NCBI GenBank assembly: GCA_031551275.1
Contig: JAVBNX010000009.1
Span: 1 to 64,000, forward strand
DNA from: JAVBMJ01 sp031551275
Lineage (GTDB): Bacteria > Bacteroidota > Bacteroidia > Bacteroidales > Rikenellaceae
Direction: 5' to 3'
Length of the DNA: 64,000 bases
This document shows positions 1 through 7,799 of the stretch, in pieces. Below the pieces are notes generated by a model. That model searched no databases and was not told the origin of the DNA. It saw only the letters and a program-made list of their open reading frames with translations. The translations under genes were made by a program, and so were the position numbers. Positions within the stretch are counted from its first letter, which is position 1. Each line of letters begins with the position of its first letter.

Positions 1-791
1 TCCAGATCCTGGGCCTGAGCGGCGCGCCCCAGGCGGGCGACACGTTCAACGTGATGGACGACGACCGCAGCGCCCGCGAGGTGGCCAACAAGCGCGAGCA
101 GTTGCAGCGCATCCAGGGCCTCAAGACCCAGAAACACGTTACGCTGGACGAGATTGGCCGGCGGATCGCCATCGGCAACTTCAAGGAGCTGAACATAATC
201 GTCAAGGGCGACGTGGACGGCTCGATCGAAGCCATGTCGGACTCGCTGATCAAGCTCTCCAAAGAGGAGGTCCAGGTCAACGTCATCCACAAGGCCGTGG
301 GCCAGATCTCCGAATCGGACGTGCTTCTGGCCGCCGCATCCAACGCCGTGATCGTCGGCTTCCAGGTGCGCCCGTCGGCTTCCGCGCGCAAGATCGCCGA
401 GAAGGAGGAGATCGAAATCCGCTTGTACTCGATCATCTACGACGCGATCAACGACATCAAGGACGCCATCGAGGGCATGCTCGCCCCCGTGACCAAAGAG
501 GAGATCGTCTGCTCGGTCGAGGTCCTGGAGACCTTCAAGATTACCAAGGTCGGCACCGTGGCCGGATGTATCGTCCGCGAGGGCAAGGTTACCCGCCACA
601 CCCCGATACGCGTGATCCGCGACGGCATCGTGGTCTACACCGGCAAGCTCGGCTCGCTGAAGCGCTTCAAGGACGACGTGAAAGAGGTCACCAGCGGCAT
701 GGAGTGCGGCCTGAACATCGACGGCTACAACGACATCAAGGTAGGCGACATTGTTGAGGGGTATGAAGTAGTCGAGGTCGCACGTAAGTAG
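1..791 (+). CDS. infB: translation initiation factor IF-2, C-terminal part
   Basis: The gene is cut by the left window edge; the frame is open from base 3 and about 262 C-terminal residues remain. IF-2 is the GTPase that places initiator tRNA on the 30S ribosome. The visible part begins with the LGLSGAPQAGD and FNVMDDDR segment that follows the second beta-barrel domain, continues through domain 3 (NIIVKGDVDGSIEA) and ends in the C-terminal tRNA-binding barrel (KVGTVAGCIVREGKV, GSLKRFKDDV, GLNIDGYNDIKVGD). The G domain is outside the window. The gene ends with TAG and is followed by a repeat-rich spacer of about 770 bp. An apparent ATG at 54 is internal. Identification is secure from the conserved order of these motifs. 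Confidence 0.97.
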   Translation, partial: QILGLSGAPQAGDTFNVMDDDRSAREVANKREQLQRIQGLKTQKHVTLDEIGRRIAIGNFKELNIIVKGDVDGSIEAMSDSLIKLSKEEVQVNVIHKAVGQISESDVLLAAASNAVIVGFQVRPSASARKIAEKEEIEIRLYSIIYDAINDIKDAIEGMLAPVTKEEIVCSVEVLETFKITKVGTVAGCIVREGKVTRHTPIRVIRDGIVVYTGKLGSLKRFKDDVKEVTSGMECGLNIDGYNDIKVGDIVEGYEVVEVARK

Positions 792-842
792 ATCCGGCTC
801 AGACCCGGGCGAACTTTGGTTCGCCCGATTTCCCCCTGGACC

Positions 843-985
843 GTGGCTGCGCGTATAGCACGTCATCTTTTGCACATCCTTCAGCTTCCAAATCCTCACG
901 TACTTCAGTACGCTGCGGTTTGAAAGACTGAACGATGCACAAAATCTGCCGCACTCTCCGCACAGCGCGCCCTGGACCGACGCGA
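843..985. repeat. long palindromic intergenic repeat R1, copy 1
   Basis: An imperfect palindrome centred near 905 (GTACT TC AGTAC). Its arms pair outward through TGCAcatccTTCAG/CTGAAcgaTGCA and a GCTGcGCG/CGCacAGC end. A second copy lies at 6489-6630. Both follow the 3' end of a highly expressed type of gene (infB, aqpZ), so it may be a REP-like element or act as an RNA hairpin. Confidence 0.7.
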
Positions 986-1103
986 ATCCAAGAACTATTG
1001 AGTTACCTGCATGGTCCGGCCGCCCCTTATTGCTGCCCGACTGTTAAGTTGGTCGGGGAACTAACAGACCCTCATTGCTTCCCCCCCTGCAAGGTGTCAT
1101 CAG

Positions 1104-1208
1104 AGCGGTACTATTCCAAACCCCGAATCGGAATCCAGGTCCGCACTATTCCAGCCACGGAAAAGGATTCCAGGTCCGTACTTTTCCAGACTCGGAAACC
1201 GAATCCAG
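1104..1208. repeat. three tandem 35-bp imperfect repeats
   Basis: Units at 1104-1138, 1139-1173 and 1174-1208 are all exactly 35 bp and share the pattern of a TTCCA, a GGAA and a terminal ATCCAG or TTCCAG. There are no spacers, so this is a tandem repeat and not a CRISPR. It lies in the infB/helicase spacer and has no convincing reading frame. Confidence 0.7.
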
Positions 1209-1290
1209 AGCGGGAGCGGCAGCACCTTATATCCCTCCCTTCCCTACGGTTAGGGAAGGGAGATGGAGGGATGGGTGATCGGATCGGACT
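1201..1290. repeat. hairpin repeat R2, copy 1
   Basis: The block GCGGCAGCACCTTA is followed by a perfect 10-bp stem (CCCTTCCCTA 1237-1246, loop CGGT, TAGGGAAGGG 1251-1260) and then GGGTGGGTGATCG or similar. The same arrangement recurs at 13667-13735. The G/C-rich stem could terminate transcription, but no T-run follows. Confidence 0.65.
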
Positions 1291-1360
1291 GCAAGGGGGA
1301 GAGTGGAACGAATCCCCCGTGCAGGCTTAGGGCTAATTCGTAATATACTTTTAAAGGCAG

Positions 1361-1457
1361 ATCCAAAGCGGGAAGGGCACACCGCCCCGGGGCCAGGTAC
1401 CAACGCGGGCCGTCAGGCCCAAATGGTACCCCGCGTCCTCGCGAGCAGCGAGGGGCG
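1361..1457. repeat. structured spacer block related to R2
   Basis: It starts with ATCCAAAGCGGGAAGGGCA, close to ATCCAGAGCGGGAGCGGCA at the head of the R2 block at 1203. It then contains nested inverted repeats: CGCCCC/GGGGCG, GGTACC/GGTACC around GGCCgtcaGGCC, and CCTCGC/GCGAGG. It is probably a diverged member of the same family. The rest of the spacer to 1535 shows nothing recognisable. Confidence 0.45.
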
Positions 1458-1535
1458 ACCGCATTCCATACGACCGCTTTACTCATAACCCACACCTTTT
1501 TCAGTGTCCCGAGCGTCAATCCGGATTACTTTAGC

Positions 1536-1543
1536 TATTTTTG
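1536..1543 (+). promoter_or_regulatory. -7 box TATTTTTG of the helicase gene
   Basis: It matches the Bacteroidetes TAnnTTTG box and ends 22 nt before the ATG at 1566, a spacing seen for many genes in this window. Confidence 0.55.
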
Positions 1544-1565
1544 TACCCGTTATTAAGAAATAAAG

Positions 1566-3101
1566 ATGAGATTCGACGAAATAGGCCTGCCCGACGAGGT
1601 ACTTCAGGGCATCGAGGCCATGAACTACCAGGAAATGACTCCGGTACAGGAGCAAACCATACCCGTATTACTTGAAGGCCGCGACCTGATCGGCTGCGCG
1701 CAGACCGGGACGGGCAAGACGGCCGCCTACATACTCCCTTTGCTTTGCCGTTTGCAGCAAAACGGCAATCCCGACAACCGGGTCAAGTCGCTGATCGTGG
1801 TGCCCACGCGCGAGCTGGCCCAGCAGATCGACGTGCAGTTGCAGGGCTTTTCCTACTTCCTGCCCGTCTCGACCACCGTGGTGCACGGCAGCGGCGGGGG
1901 CATCGAGTGGAGCTGGCAACGGATCGGCATGGAGCAGGGCGCGGATGTGGTAATCGCCACGCCCGGACGTCTGCTCGCCCATATCGAGACGAGCAAGGTC
2001 GACCTTTCGGGAGTGGAGTACTTTATCCTCGACGAGGCGGACCGGATGCTGGACATGGGCTTCATGGACGATATTAACCGCATTATCAAGGAGTTGCCCG
2101 AGAAGAAACAGACAGCCATGTTCTCTGCCACCCTGCCGCCCAAGATCCGGGAGCTGGCGCGCAAGATCCTGCACAACCCCGCCGAAGTGACCATCGCGGT
2201 CTCCAAGCCCAACGAGGCGATCGAGCAGTCGGCCTACATTTGCCACGAGAGCCAGAAGATCGAGATCATCCGCGAGCTTTTCTCGACCCCGACCGGGACC
2301 AAGACGATCATCTTCGCCTCGTCCAAACTGCGGGTCAAGGAGCTGGCTTTCACGCTCAAACGCATGAAACTCAACGTGGCGGCCATGCACTCCGACCTGG
2401 AGCAATCCAAGCGCGAGGAGGTGATGCTCGACTTCAAGAACGGCAAGATCGACATCCTGGTGGCGACCGACGTTGTGGCGCGTGGGATCGACATCGAGGA
2501 CATCGGCACGGTGGTCAACTTCGAGGTCCCCCGGGACACCGAGAGCTACATCCACCGCATCGGGCGTACGGCGCGGGCCAGCGCCGAGGGGTCGGCCATC
2601 ACGCTGGTCGGCGAGCGCGAGCAGGGCAAATTCCGCCAGATCGAGCAGTTCATCGGGCGTGAGATCACCAAAAATCCGCTTCCCGAGCGGTTGGGGTCGG
2701 GTCCGGGCTACAATCCGGGCGACAAATCCCACGACCGCGAGCGGGGCCATGGACGTTCAGGCTCCGGATCGGGATCGGGATCCAGGTCGGGCTCCGGCTC
2801 GGGTAAAGGCGGCCGCAAGGGAGGCCGTCCGGGCCGCGGCGAGAAGAAAGCCCCGAGGATCTACGGCGGGCCGCCCGCCGAGGGCGCCGCCGAGGCCGGA
2901 CAAGCAGGCCACTCCGGACAAACCGTCCACGCAGGACAGCCCGGTCACACGGGTCATGCATCTCACTCAATACCCGCCGGAAGCACCGCCCAAACCGCTC
3001 CGCAAGCCCACGACGGAACCCCCGCGGATGCAGGCGCAACCAAGAAGCGCAAAAGCAAACGCCGGTTTTGGGGTTCGAAAAAAGGGCCCGAGCAGGCTTA
3101 A
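1566..3101 (+). CDS. DEAD-box RNA helicase, RhlE-like, with Gly/Ser/Arg tail
   Basis: This 511-residue protein is an ATP-dependent RNA helicase of the RhlE/CsdA type, expected to act on structured RNA or ribosome assembly in the cytoplasm. Visible motifs in order: Q motif EMTPVQEQTIP (23-33), Walker A AQTGTGKT (45-52), PTRELAQQ, TPGRL, DEAD, SAT, ARGIDIEDI and HRIGRTAR. After about residue 380 comes a low-complexity tail rich in Gly, Ser, Arg and Lys (GSGSGSGSRSGSGSGKGG) and then a His/Gly/Ala-rich segment, typical of RNA-binding tails but long here. The ATG at 1566 is preceded by a TAnnTTTG box and the conserved N-terminus begins there. A second, distinct DEAD-box helicase lies at 29969-31300. 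The exact RNA substrate cannot be told from the sequence. Confidence 0.93.
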   Translation: MRFDEIGLPDEVLQGIEAMNYQEMTPVQEQTIPVLLEGRDLIGCAQTGTGKTAAYILPLLCRLQQNGNPDNRVKSLIVVPTRELAQQIDVQLQGFSYFLPVSTTVVHGSGGGIEWSWQRIGMEQGADVVIATPGRLLAHIETSKVDLSGVEYFILDEADRMLDMGFMDDINRIIKELPEKKQTAMFSATLPPKIRELARKILHNPAEVTIAVSKPNEAIEQSAYICHESQKIEIIRELFSTPTGTKTIIFASSKLRVKELAFTLKRMKLNVAAMHSDLEQSKREEVMLDFKNGKIDILVATDVVARGIDIEDIGTVVNFEVPRDTESYIHRIGRTARASAEGSAITLVGEREQGKFRQIEQFIGREITKNPLPERLGSGPGYNPGDKSHDRERGHGRSGSGSGSGSRSGSGSGKGGRKGGRPGRGEKKAPRIYGGPPAEGAAEAGQAGHSGQTVHAGQPGHTGHASHSIPAGSTAQTAPQAHDGTPADAGATKKRKSKRRFWGSKKGPEQA

Positions 3102-3114
3102 TCCCTGCAGATTT

Positions 3115-3681
3115 TCAGATGATCCCCAGGTCGCTCAGCCGTCGGTGCAACTCGCTGACCGGCAACCCCATTACATTGTAGAAATCGCCTTCGATGCGCC
3201 GTATGCCCACCAGGCCGATCCACTCCTGGATGCCGTAGGCCCCGGCTTTATCGTAAGGTTTGTAATGGTCGATGTAGTAGTCGATCTGCGCAGCCGTAAG
3301 TTCCCGGAATTCGACCCGCGTGGTCACGGAGAATTGTTCGGAGTCGGTCCCACGTCGAATTACCACCCCCGTGATAACTTCATGCGTACGCCCGGAGAGC
3401 GCCTCGAGCATCCTGCGCGCATCGTCCCGGTCGGCGGGCTTGCCCAGGATCTCCCCGCCGCAGATAACGCAGGTGTCGGCCGTGATCAGCGTCGTATCCG
3501 GGGGCAGTTGCCCGGGGTAGCCGTCCGCCTTTTTCAGGGCGATGTAGAGGGGTACTTCATCGGGGAGCATACCCGCGGGATAGCTCTCATCCACCTGGTA
3601 ATCCGCCACTTCGAACTCCACCCCGCAGGCGCGGAGCAACTCCCTGCGGCGGGGCGACTTACTGGCTAAGAGGATCTTCAC
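3115..3681 (-). CDS. maf: Maf-like nucleoside triphosphate pyrophosphatase
   Basis: A 188-residue Maf/YhdE-family protein. The family hydrolyses non-canonical or pyrimidine NTPs (dTTP, UTP) to monophosphates as house-cleaning enzymes. The signature N-terminus LLASKSPRRRELL is present, followed by the catalytic region LITADTCVICGGEILGKP and the substrate loop TGVVIRR...TRVEFRELT; the C-terminus carries YDKAGAYGIQEW, as expected. The start is GTG at 3681, 5 nt after the stop of the FAH-family gene, so it is the last gene of a leftward operon MBL-trmD-FAH-maf. Length is normal for the family. Whether it is the dTTP/UTP or the m7GTP subgroup is uncertain. Confidence 0.93.
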   Translation of the reverse strand: MKILLASKSPRRRELLRACGVEFEVADYQVDESYPAGMLPDEVPLYIALKKADGYPGQLPPDTTLITADTCVICGGEILGKPADRDDARRMLEALSGRTHEVITGVVIRRGTDSEQFSVTTRVEFRELTAAQIDYYIDHYKPYDKAGAYGIQEWIGLVGIRRIEGDFYNVMGLPVSELHRRLSDLGII

Positions 3682-3686
3682 GGCAA

Positions 3687-4310
3687 TTATTTGATATCGA
3701 TATCGAGTTGGGGCCGCCCCTCGAGCGTGGCGGTCAATCGGTCGCCCCGGTGGAGCGTCCCGACCCCGGCGGGCGTCCCGGTAAAGATCAAATCGCCCAT
3801 TTTTAGGGTAATGAACTGCGAGACGTAGGCGATCAATTCATCCACGCCAAAGACCATATCCCCGGTAAAACCCACCTGGCGCGTCTCCCCGTTGAGCCGC
3901 ATCTCGAAATGCAGGTTCTGGACCCCGCCGAGTTCCGACAAAGGAATGAACTCCGGGGCGACGGCTGCCGAGTGGTCGAAAGCCTTGGCTATCTCCCAGG
4001 GCAACCCGCGGCGCACGCACTCATTCTGCAAATCCCTGGCCGTAAAGTCGATGCCCAGCCCCACCTCCGAGTAGCAACGCGAGGCGAAACGCTGCTCGAT
4101 GCTCCGGGCCGTGCGGTTGATGCGCACCACCAGCTCGGTCTCGTATTGCATATCGTCGCTGAAGGCGGGCAAGAACCAGGGGTCGTTGTTGCGGTGCAGG
4201 GCCGTGTCGGGCTTGAGGAAAAAAACGGGTCGGGTAGGCACGTCGCCCCCCTCGTGGCCCAGTTCGCGGGCGTGCTCGGCGTAGTTGCGCCCTATGCAGA
4301 TGATCTTCAT
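3687..4310 (-). CDS. fumarylacetoacetate hydrolase (FAH) family protein
   Basis: A 207-residue single-domain FAH-family enzyme, likely a small acylpyruvase or oxaloacetate decarboxylase/tautomerase type (YcgM/FAHD1-like). It begins MKIICIGRNYAEHARELGHEG and carries the metal-binding pattern PVFFLKPDTAL, ETELVVRI, GIDFTARDLQ, KAFDHSAA and IFTGTPAGVG. The true start is the ATG at 4310, where the family N-terminus begins; it overlaps the trmD stop in an ATGA arrangement. Longer starts would run far into trmD and add a non-conserved extension. It belongs to the MBL-trmD-FAH-maf operon. Family assignment is firm; the substrate cannot be determined. Confidence 0.92.
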   Translation of the reverse strand: MKIICIGRNYAEHARELGHEGGDVPTRPVFFLKPDTALHRNNDPWFLPAFSDDMQYETELVVRINRTARSIEQRFASRCYSEVGLGIDFTARDLQNECVRRGLPWEIAKAFDHSAAVAPEFIPLSELGGVQNLHFEMRLNGETRQVGFTGDMVFGVDELIAYVSQFITLKMGDLIFTGTPAGVGTLHRGDRLTATLEGRPQLDIDIK

Positions 4311-4987
4311 TTCTCTTCCAACAAATCGGGGCGCAGGCGCTCCGTGCGCTCCATCGCCTGGTCGTGCTGCCAATCCCGGATCGCCGCGGCGTGTCCCGAG
4401 AGCAAAACTTCGGGGACGCCCCATCCCCGGAACTCAGCCGGGCGCGTGTAGACGGGCGGGGCCAGCAAATTATCCTGGAAACAGTCGGTCAAAGCGGATG
4501 CTTCGTCGCCGATCGCGCCCGGGATCAGCCTGACCGCCGCGTCGCAGATCACCGCCGCGGCCAGCTCGCCGCCTGTGAGCACGTAATCGCCGATGGAGAT
4601 CTCCATCGTGACCAGGTGCTCCCTCACCCTATGGTCGACGCCCTTGTAGTGCCCGCACAGGATGATGATATTGCCCGACAGCGACAAACGGTTGACCAAC
4701 CCCTGGGTCAGTTTTTCCCCGTCGGGCGAGGTGTAAATGATGTGGTCGTAGTCGCGCTCGGCCTGCAACTTTTCGACGCATTCGAAGACCGGCTCGGGCT
4801 TGATTACCATGCCCGCCTCGCCGCCGAAGGGGTAATCGTCGACCTGGCGGTGGCGGTCATGGGTGTAGTCGCGCAGGTTGTGGACCACGATCTCGGCCAA
4901 CCCCTGCTGCTGCGCGCGCTTGAGTATGGACTCGTTCAGCGGCGAGGACAGCAGCTCCGGGACGACGCTTAAAATATCGATCCTCAT
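4307..4987 (-). CDS. trmD: tRNA (guanine-N1-)-methyltransferase
   Basis: TrmD, 226 residues, methylates G37 of tRNAs that read codons starting with C (and Leu/Pro/Arg tRNAs) using S-adenosylmethionine, preventing +1 frameshifts. The N-terminus MRIDILSVVPELL, the HNLRDYTHDRHRQVDDYPFGG block and the trefoil-knot SAM site IILCGHYKGVDHRV followed by IGDYVLTGGELAA are all present, and the C-terminal LLAPPVYTRPAEFRGWGVPEVLLSGHH-like segment is intact (GHAAAIRDWQ). The start lies 6 nt after the MBL stop and the stop overlaps the next gene by ATGA, giving a tight operon. In many bacteria trmD sits beside rpsP/rimM/rplS; that linkage is absent here, as is common in Bacteroidetes. Confidence 0.97.
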   Translation of the reverse strand: MRIDILSVVPELLSSPLNESILKRAQQQGLAEIVVHNLRDYTHDRHRQVDDYPFGGEAGMVIKPEPVFECVEKLQAERDYDHIIYTSPDGEKLTQGLVNRLSLSGNIIILCGHYKGVDHRVREHLVTMEISIGDYVLTGGELAAAVICDAAVRLIPGAIGDEASALTDCFQDNLLAPPVYTRPAEFRGWGVPEVLLSGHAAAIRDWQHDQAMERTERLRPDLLEEK

Positions 4988-4993
4988 GGCGGT

Positions 4994-5659
4994 TTACGGA
5001 TTGACCTCCCCCCCGATCACCTCGGTGATAAAGGGGTTGTAGAGGGTTTCGTGGCCGATGTCCGAGTTGGGCCCGTGGCCGGTGAAGATCTGCACGCCGG
5101 GTCCCAGGGGCAGGATGCGGTCCAAGATCGAACGCATGATCCAGGAGTAATCCCCGCCCGGAAGGTCGGTGCGGCCTATGCTCTCGCGAAAGAGGGTGTC
5201 GCCCGTGAAGAGGCGCTGCCCCTCGCGGTCGAAAAGGCAGACGTGCCCGGGCGTGTGTCCGGGCGTGTGGATGATATCCAGCTTGTGGCTGCCGATCTCC
5301 ACGCCGTCCATCTGCGAGAGGTCCAGCTCCGCGCCCGGGACCGCGCGCATATTGAAACCGTATATCCTGCCGTGCTCGGGCGCGGATTCGACCAGGAAAT
5401 TGTCCGCGCTGTGGACGGCCAGGGGAATGCCGTACATTTCTTTGAGGAAAGCCGCGCCCAGCAAATGGTCCACATGGCCGTGCGTGTTGACCAGCATTGT
5501 GGGTTTAAGCCCTTTGGAGTCGATGTATTCGGCGATCTGGCGATCCTCCCTTGCGGAGTAGTTGCCCGCGTCGATGATAATGCATTGCCCCTTTTCATCG
5601 GCGACGATGTAGGTATTCTCGGCGAAGGGGTTGAATATGAATGCGTGGATTGAGAGCAT
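4994..5659 (-). CDS. MBL-fold metallohydrolase (glyoxalase II-like)
   Basis: A 221-residue metallo-beta-lactamase-fold hydrolase. The binuclear metal site is complete: NTHGHVDH (HxHxDH) near residue 60, HTPGHTPGH, the bridging aspartate in LFTGDTLF, and FTGHGPNS with the final histidine. The family includes YcbL/glyoxalase II-like thioesterases and persulfide dioxygenases. I place the start at the ATG at 5659 (MLSIHAFIFNPFAENTY) because the -7 box TACCTTTG lies at 5687-5680; an earlier in-frame ATG at 5692 would lie upstream of the transcription start. It is the first gene of the operon with trmD, FAH and maf. The substrate is unknown. Confidence 0.9.
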   Translation of the reverse strand: MLSIHAFIFNPFAENTYIVADEKGQCIIIDAGNYSAREDRQIAEYIDSKGLKPTMLVNTHGHVDHLLGAAFLKEMYGIPLAVHSADNFLVESAPEHGRIYGFNMRAVPGAELDLSQMDGVEIGSHKLDIIHTPGHTPGHVCLFDREGQRLFTGDTLFRESIGRTDLPGGDYSWIMRSILDRILPLGPGVQIFTGHGPNSDIGHETLYNPFITEVIGGEVNP

Positions 5660-5679
5660 TTTTGTATTTTTGCTTTCGG

Positions 5680-5687
5680 CAAAGGTA
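5680..5687 (-). promoter_or_regulatory. -7 box TACCTTTG of the MBL-trmD-FAH-maf operon
   Basis: A perfect TAnnTTTG box that ends 20 nt before the start at 5659. It decides the start of the MBL gene, because the longer in-frame ATG lies upstream of it. Confidence 0.7.
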
Positions 5688-5743
5688 GCCATTTAGTACG
5701 GTTTTTGCTAACACCTCACTCAAATCCACTTAATTCAAAGATT

Positions 5744-6472
5744 ATGAAAAAGTACTATGCAGAAGCGGTCGGCACGATGGTGCTCGTATTGATGGGTTGC
5801 GGCAGCGCGGTCTTCGCGGGCAACGCGGCGGGAGCCGTAATGTCCGGGGTCGGGACCCTGGGCGTGGCCTTCGCGTTCGGTCTGGCCGTCGTGGCCATGG
5901 CCTACGCCATCGGCGGGATCTCGGGTTGCCACATCAACCCCGCCATCACGATCGGCGCGCTCTGTTCGGGGCGCATCAGCGGAAAGGACGCCACGTTCTA
6001 CATTATCGCCCAGATCATTGGCGCCATCGCGGGCTCGGCCCTGATCTACCTGCTGACCTCCACCGGAACGAACGCGGGCCCGACCACCACGGGCGCGAAC
6101 GGCTACGTCGAGGGCGGCGCCATGCAGGCCTTCCTGGCCGAGATGATCTTTACCTTCGTCTTCGTGCTGGTCGTCCTGGGCACGACCGACCCGCAAAAAG
6201 GCGCGGGCAAGTTTGCCGGCCTGGCCATCGGCCTGACCCTCGTGCTGGTCCACATCGTCTGCATCCCCATCACCGGAACCTCCGTCAACCCCGCCCGGAG
6301 CATCGGCCCCGCCCTGTTCGAAGGCGGCAAAGCCCTGAGCCAGATCTGGTTGTTCATCCTGGCCCCCGTCACCGGCGGCATCCTCGCCTCGCTCGCATGG
6401 CGCGGCCTGACTCGCTGCTGCGGCAAGTGCAGCTGCGGCGACCAGTGCGAATGCGAGGGTAGGGAAGAGTAG
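5744..6472 (+). CDS. aqpZ: aquaporin Z-type water channel with cysteine-rich tail
   Basis: A 242-residue MIP-family channel with six predicted membrane helices. Both NPA boxes are present: GCHINPAITIG near residue 60 and TSVNPARSIGPALF near residue 185; the arginine after the second NPA, needed for the selectivity filter, is present. The N-terminus MKKYYAEAVGTMVLVLMGCGSAV is typical of AqpZ. The start is the ATG at 5744; an upstream in-frame start would add a non-hydrophobic leader. The cytoplasmic C-terminus is unusual: RCCGKCSCGDQCEC has six cysteines in 14 residues, not a standard AqpZ feature. The gene is divergent from the MBL operon and followed by palindromic repeat R1 and a terminator. 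Confidence 0.95.
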   Translation: MKKYYAEAVGTMVLVLMGCGSAVFAGNAAGAVMSGVGTLGVAFAFGLAVVAMAYAIGGISGCHINPAITIGALCSGRISGKDATFYIIAQIIGAIAGSALIYLLTSTGTNAGPTTTGANGYVEGGAMQAFLAEMIFTFVFVLVVLGTTDPQKGAGKFAGLAIGLTLVLVHIVCIPITGTSVNPARSIGPALFEGGKALSQIWLFILAPVTGGILASLAWRGLTRCCGKCSCGDQCECEGREE

Positions 6473-6488
6473 GCCGCCCTGGTTTGTT

Positions 6489-6630
6489 GCTGCGCGTATA
6501 GCGCGGCATCTTTGAACGATCCCCCGCCCCGAAAATCCTCACGTACCTTTAGTACGCTGCGGTATTTCGGACCAGCCGATCGTCCAAACCTGCCACACTC
6601 TCCGCGCAGCGCGCCCCGGAACGACGCGAC
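6489..6630. repeat. long palindromic intergenic repeat R1, copy 2
   Basis: The same arrangement as 843-985: CTGCGCGTATAGCRCG, then AATCCTCACGTAC, then AGTACGCTGCGGT, then CTGCCRCACTCTCCGCRCAG and CGCGCC near the end. The middle arms differ in sequence from copy 1, so the paired ends and centre are what is conserved. Confidence 0.7.
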
Positions 6631-6643
6631 GGCAAGACACAAC

Positions 6644-6681
6644 AAAACAAAAGGTAAGGTTCATGCCTCACCTTTTTGTTT
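6644..6681. terminator. bidirectional terminator between aqpZ and the BamE-like gene
   Basis: A 12-bp perfect stem AAAACAAAAGGT (6644-6655) / ACCTTTTGTTTT (6670-6681). It has a T-run on one side and an A-run on the other, and can serve both convergent genes. Confidence 0.75.
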
Positions 6682-6703
6682 TCCGATCCATCCGCCCGGC
6701 GGC

Positions 6704-7216
6704 TCACTGTGCCACATCCGGTACGACTGCTTTCACCTCCTCATACTCGGTCCCCGTATAAGGTCCCTGCACGGCTTTTACCCGTCCTTCATAGAAATCG
6801 ATCTGAAGCACATCGTCTTTTTCCGTCCTGCTGCCGACCCAATAGGTCCAAACCCCTTTCGGGTCCACGTGGTCGGGTCTGCCCAACAGTTCGCCGACCT
6901 GCCTGGGCGTCATCCCCTGCAACAGGTCATAGTACACCAGGTCCTCTACCATTTGATACCGTTTCTCCGGCTTTTTCGCCCATTTTTCCGCATCGAAGCT
7001 GTATTTGGCGTCCTCCCCGAAAGCGAAAAAGAACACCGCCGCCGCAATCCCGCAGAACACCAAAAGCGTCAGTACGACCGTGGCGATCCACGTCGCCGCT
7101 TGTTGCGCGGCTTGCCCGTCAACAAACTTCCGGGCCACCCACCTGCTGAGAAAAAACAGGGGAACGCCAAGTAGTAGACAAACAACCAGCAAAAAAAGCA
7201 AAGAAAACATAGCCAT
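6704..7216 (-). CDS. membrane protein with BamE/SmpA-like C-terminal domain
   Basis: A 170-residue protein with two N-terminal membrane segments (about residues 4-24 and 42-66, LLFLLVVCLLLGVPLFFL and TWIATVVLTLLVFCGIAAAVFFF). They are followed by a soluble domain with the pattern MTPRQVGELLGRPDHV ... WTYWVG ... LQIDFYEGRVKAV, which resembles the BamE/SmpA fold (G/S-start helix, LGxP, W-Y, F-xx-G-V). BamE proper is an outer-membrane lipoprotein; this one is anchored by helices, so it is probably a family relative of unknown role. The start ATG overlaps the rsmD stop by one base (TAATG), implying translational coupling in an rsmD operon. The function is not assigned. Confidence 0.75.
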   Translation of the reverse strand: MAMFSLLFLLVVCLLLGVPLFFLSRWVARKFVDGQAAQQAATWIATVVLTLLVFCGIAAAVFFFAFGEDAKYSFDAEKWAKKPEKRYQMVEDLVYYDLLQGMTPRQVGELLGRPDHVDPKGVWTYWVGSRTEKDDVLQIDFYEGRVKAVQGPYTGTEYEEVKAVVPDVAQ

Positions 7217-7749
7217 TACATTTGGAAAATAGCAAAGTTCACACTCCCGTATTTCCGCGCCGAATGAAATTTCTCATGCCCCGAAAAATCCCTCTTCCCG
7301 TCATGCTCAAAGATCAAAAACCCCTCCGGATGCAGCAATTCGCGCTCAAAAACCAGCCCGACCACACTCTCGGCCCCATCCAAATCATAAGGCGCATCGG
7401 CAAAGATTATATCGAATTTCCGCGAGCAAGCCCGCAAATAATTGAACACATTGGCCTTCAATGGCTGTATCGCCGTCAGCCCCAGTTTCTTGGCCGTAGC
7501 CGCAATGAACGCCTGGTGCACCGCGTTGATCTCGACCGCCACCACGCTGGCCGCGCCCCGCGACGCGAACTCATAGGAGATCGACCCCGTCCCGGCGAAT
7601 AGGTCGAGCACGGCCAGATCCTCGAAGTCGACCAAATTGCCCAGCACATTGAACAGGTTCTCCTTGGCGAAGTCGGTCGTGGGCCGCGCCCTCAGATTAT
7701 TGGGCGGAGTAATGACCCGCCCCCCGCATATTCCGCTTACTATTCGCAT
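7216..7749 (-). CDS. rsmD: 16S rRNA (guanine966-N2)-methyltransferase
   Basis: A 177-residue RsmD, a SAM-dependent methyltransferase that modifies G966 of 16S rRNA in the assembled 30S head. The N-terminus MRIVSGICGGRVITPP...RPTTDFAKENLFN is the family signature, the SAM-binding motif I is DLFAGTGSISYEFASRG, and the catalytic NPPY-type motif is DAPYD (FADAPYDL). The start is taken at ATG 7749, where conservation begins. Downstream it couples to the BamE-like membrane gene. Upstream is the 164-bp palindrome. Length is normal. Confidence 0.92.
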   Translation of the reverse strand: MRIVSGICGGRVITPPNNLRARPTTDFAKENLFNVLGNLVDFEDLAVLDLFAGTGSISYEFASRGAASVVAVEINAVHQAFIAATAKKLGLTAIQPLKANVFNYLRACSRKFDIIFADAPYDLDGAESVVGLVFERELLHPEGFLIFEHDGKRDFSGHEKFHSARKYGSVNFAIFQM

Positions 7750-7799
7750 AATCCACAAAAAAAGCCGCCACATCCGCAGAAGTGACGGCCCGTTAGTGA

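Noticed and set aside
1104..1208. CRISPR array in the infB spacer
   Set aside because: The three 35-bp units abut without spacers and there are no cas genes.
1668..2750. 360-codon minus-strand frame inside the first DEAD-box gene
   Set aside because: Antisense shadow; the plus strand carries all helicase motifs.
5660..5692. Longer start of the MBL hydrolase at 5692
   Set aside because: It lies upstream of the -7 box at 5687-5680, so it would not be in the mRNA, and the extension is not conserved-looking.
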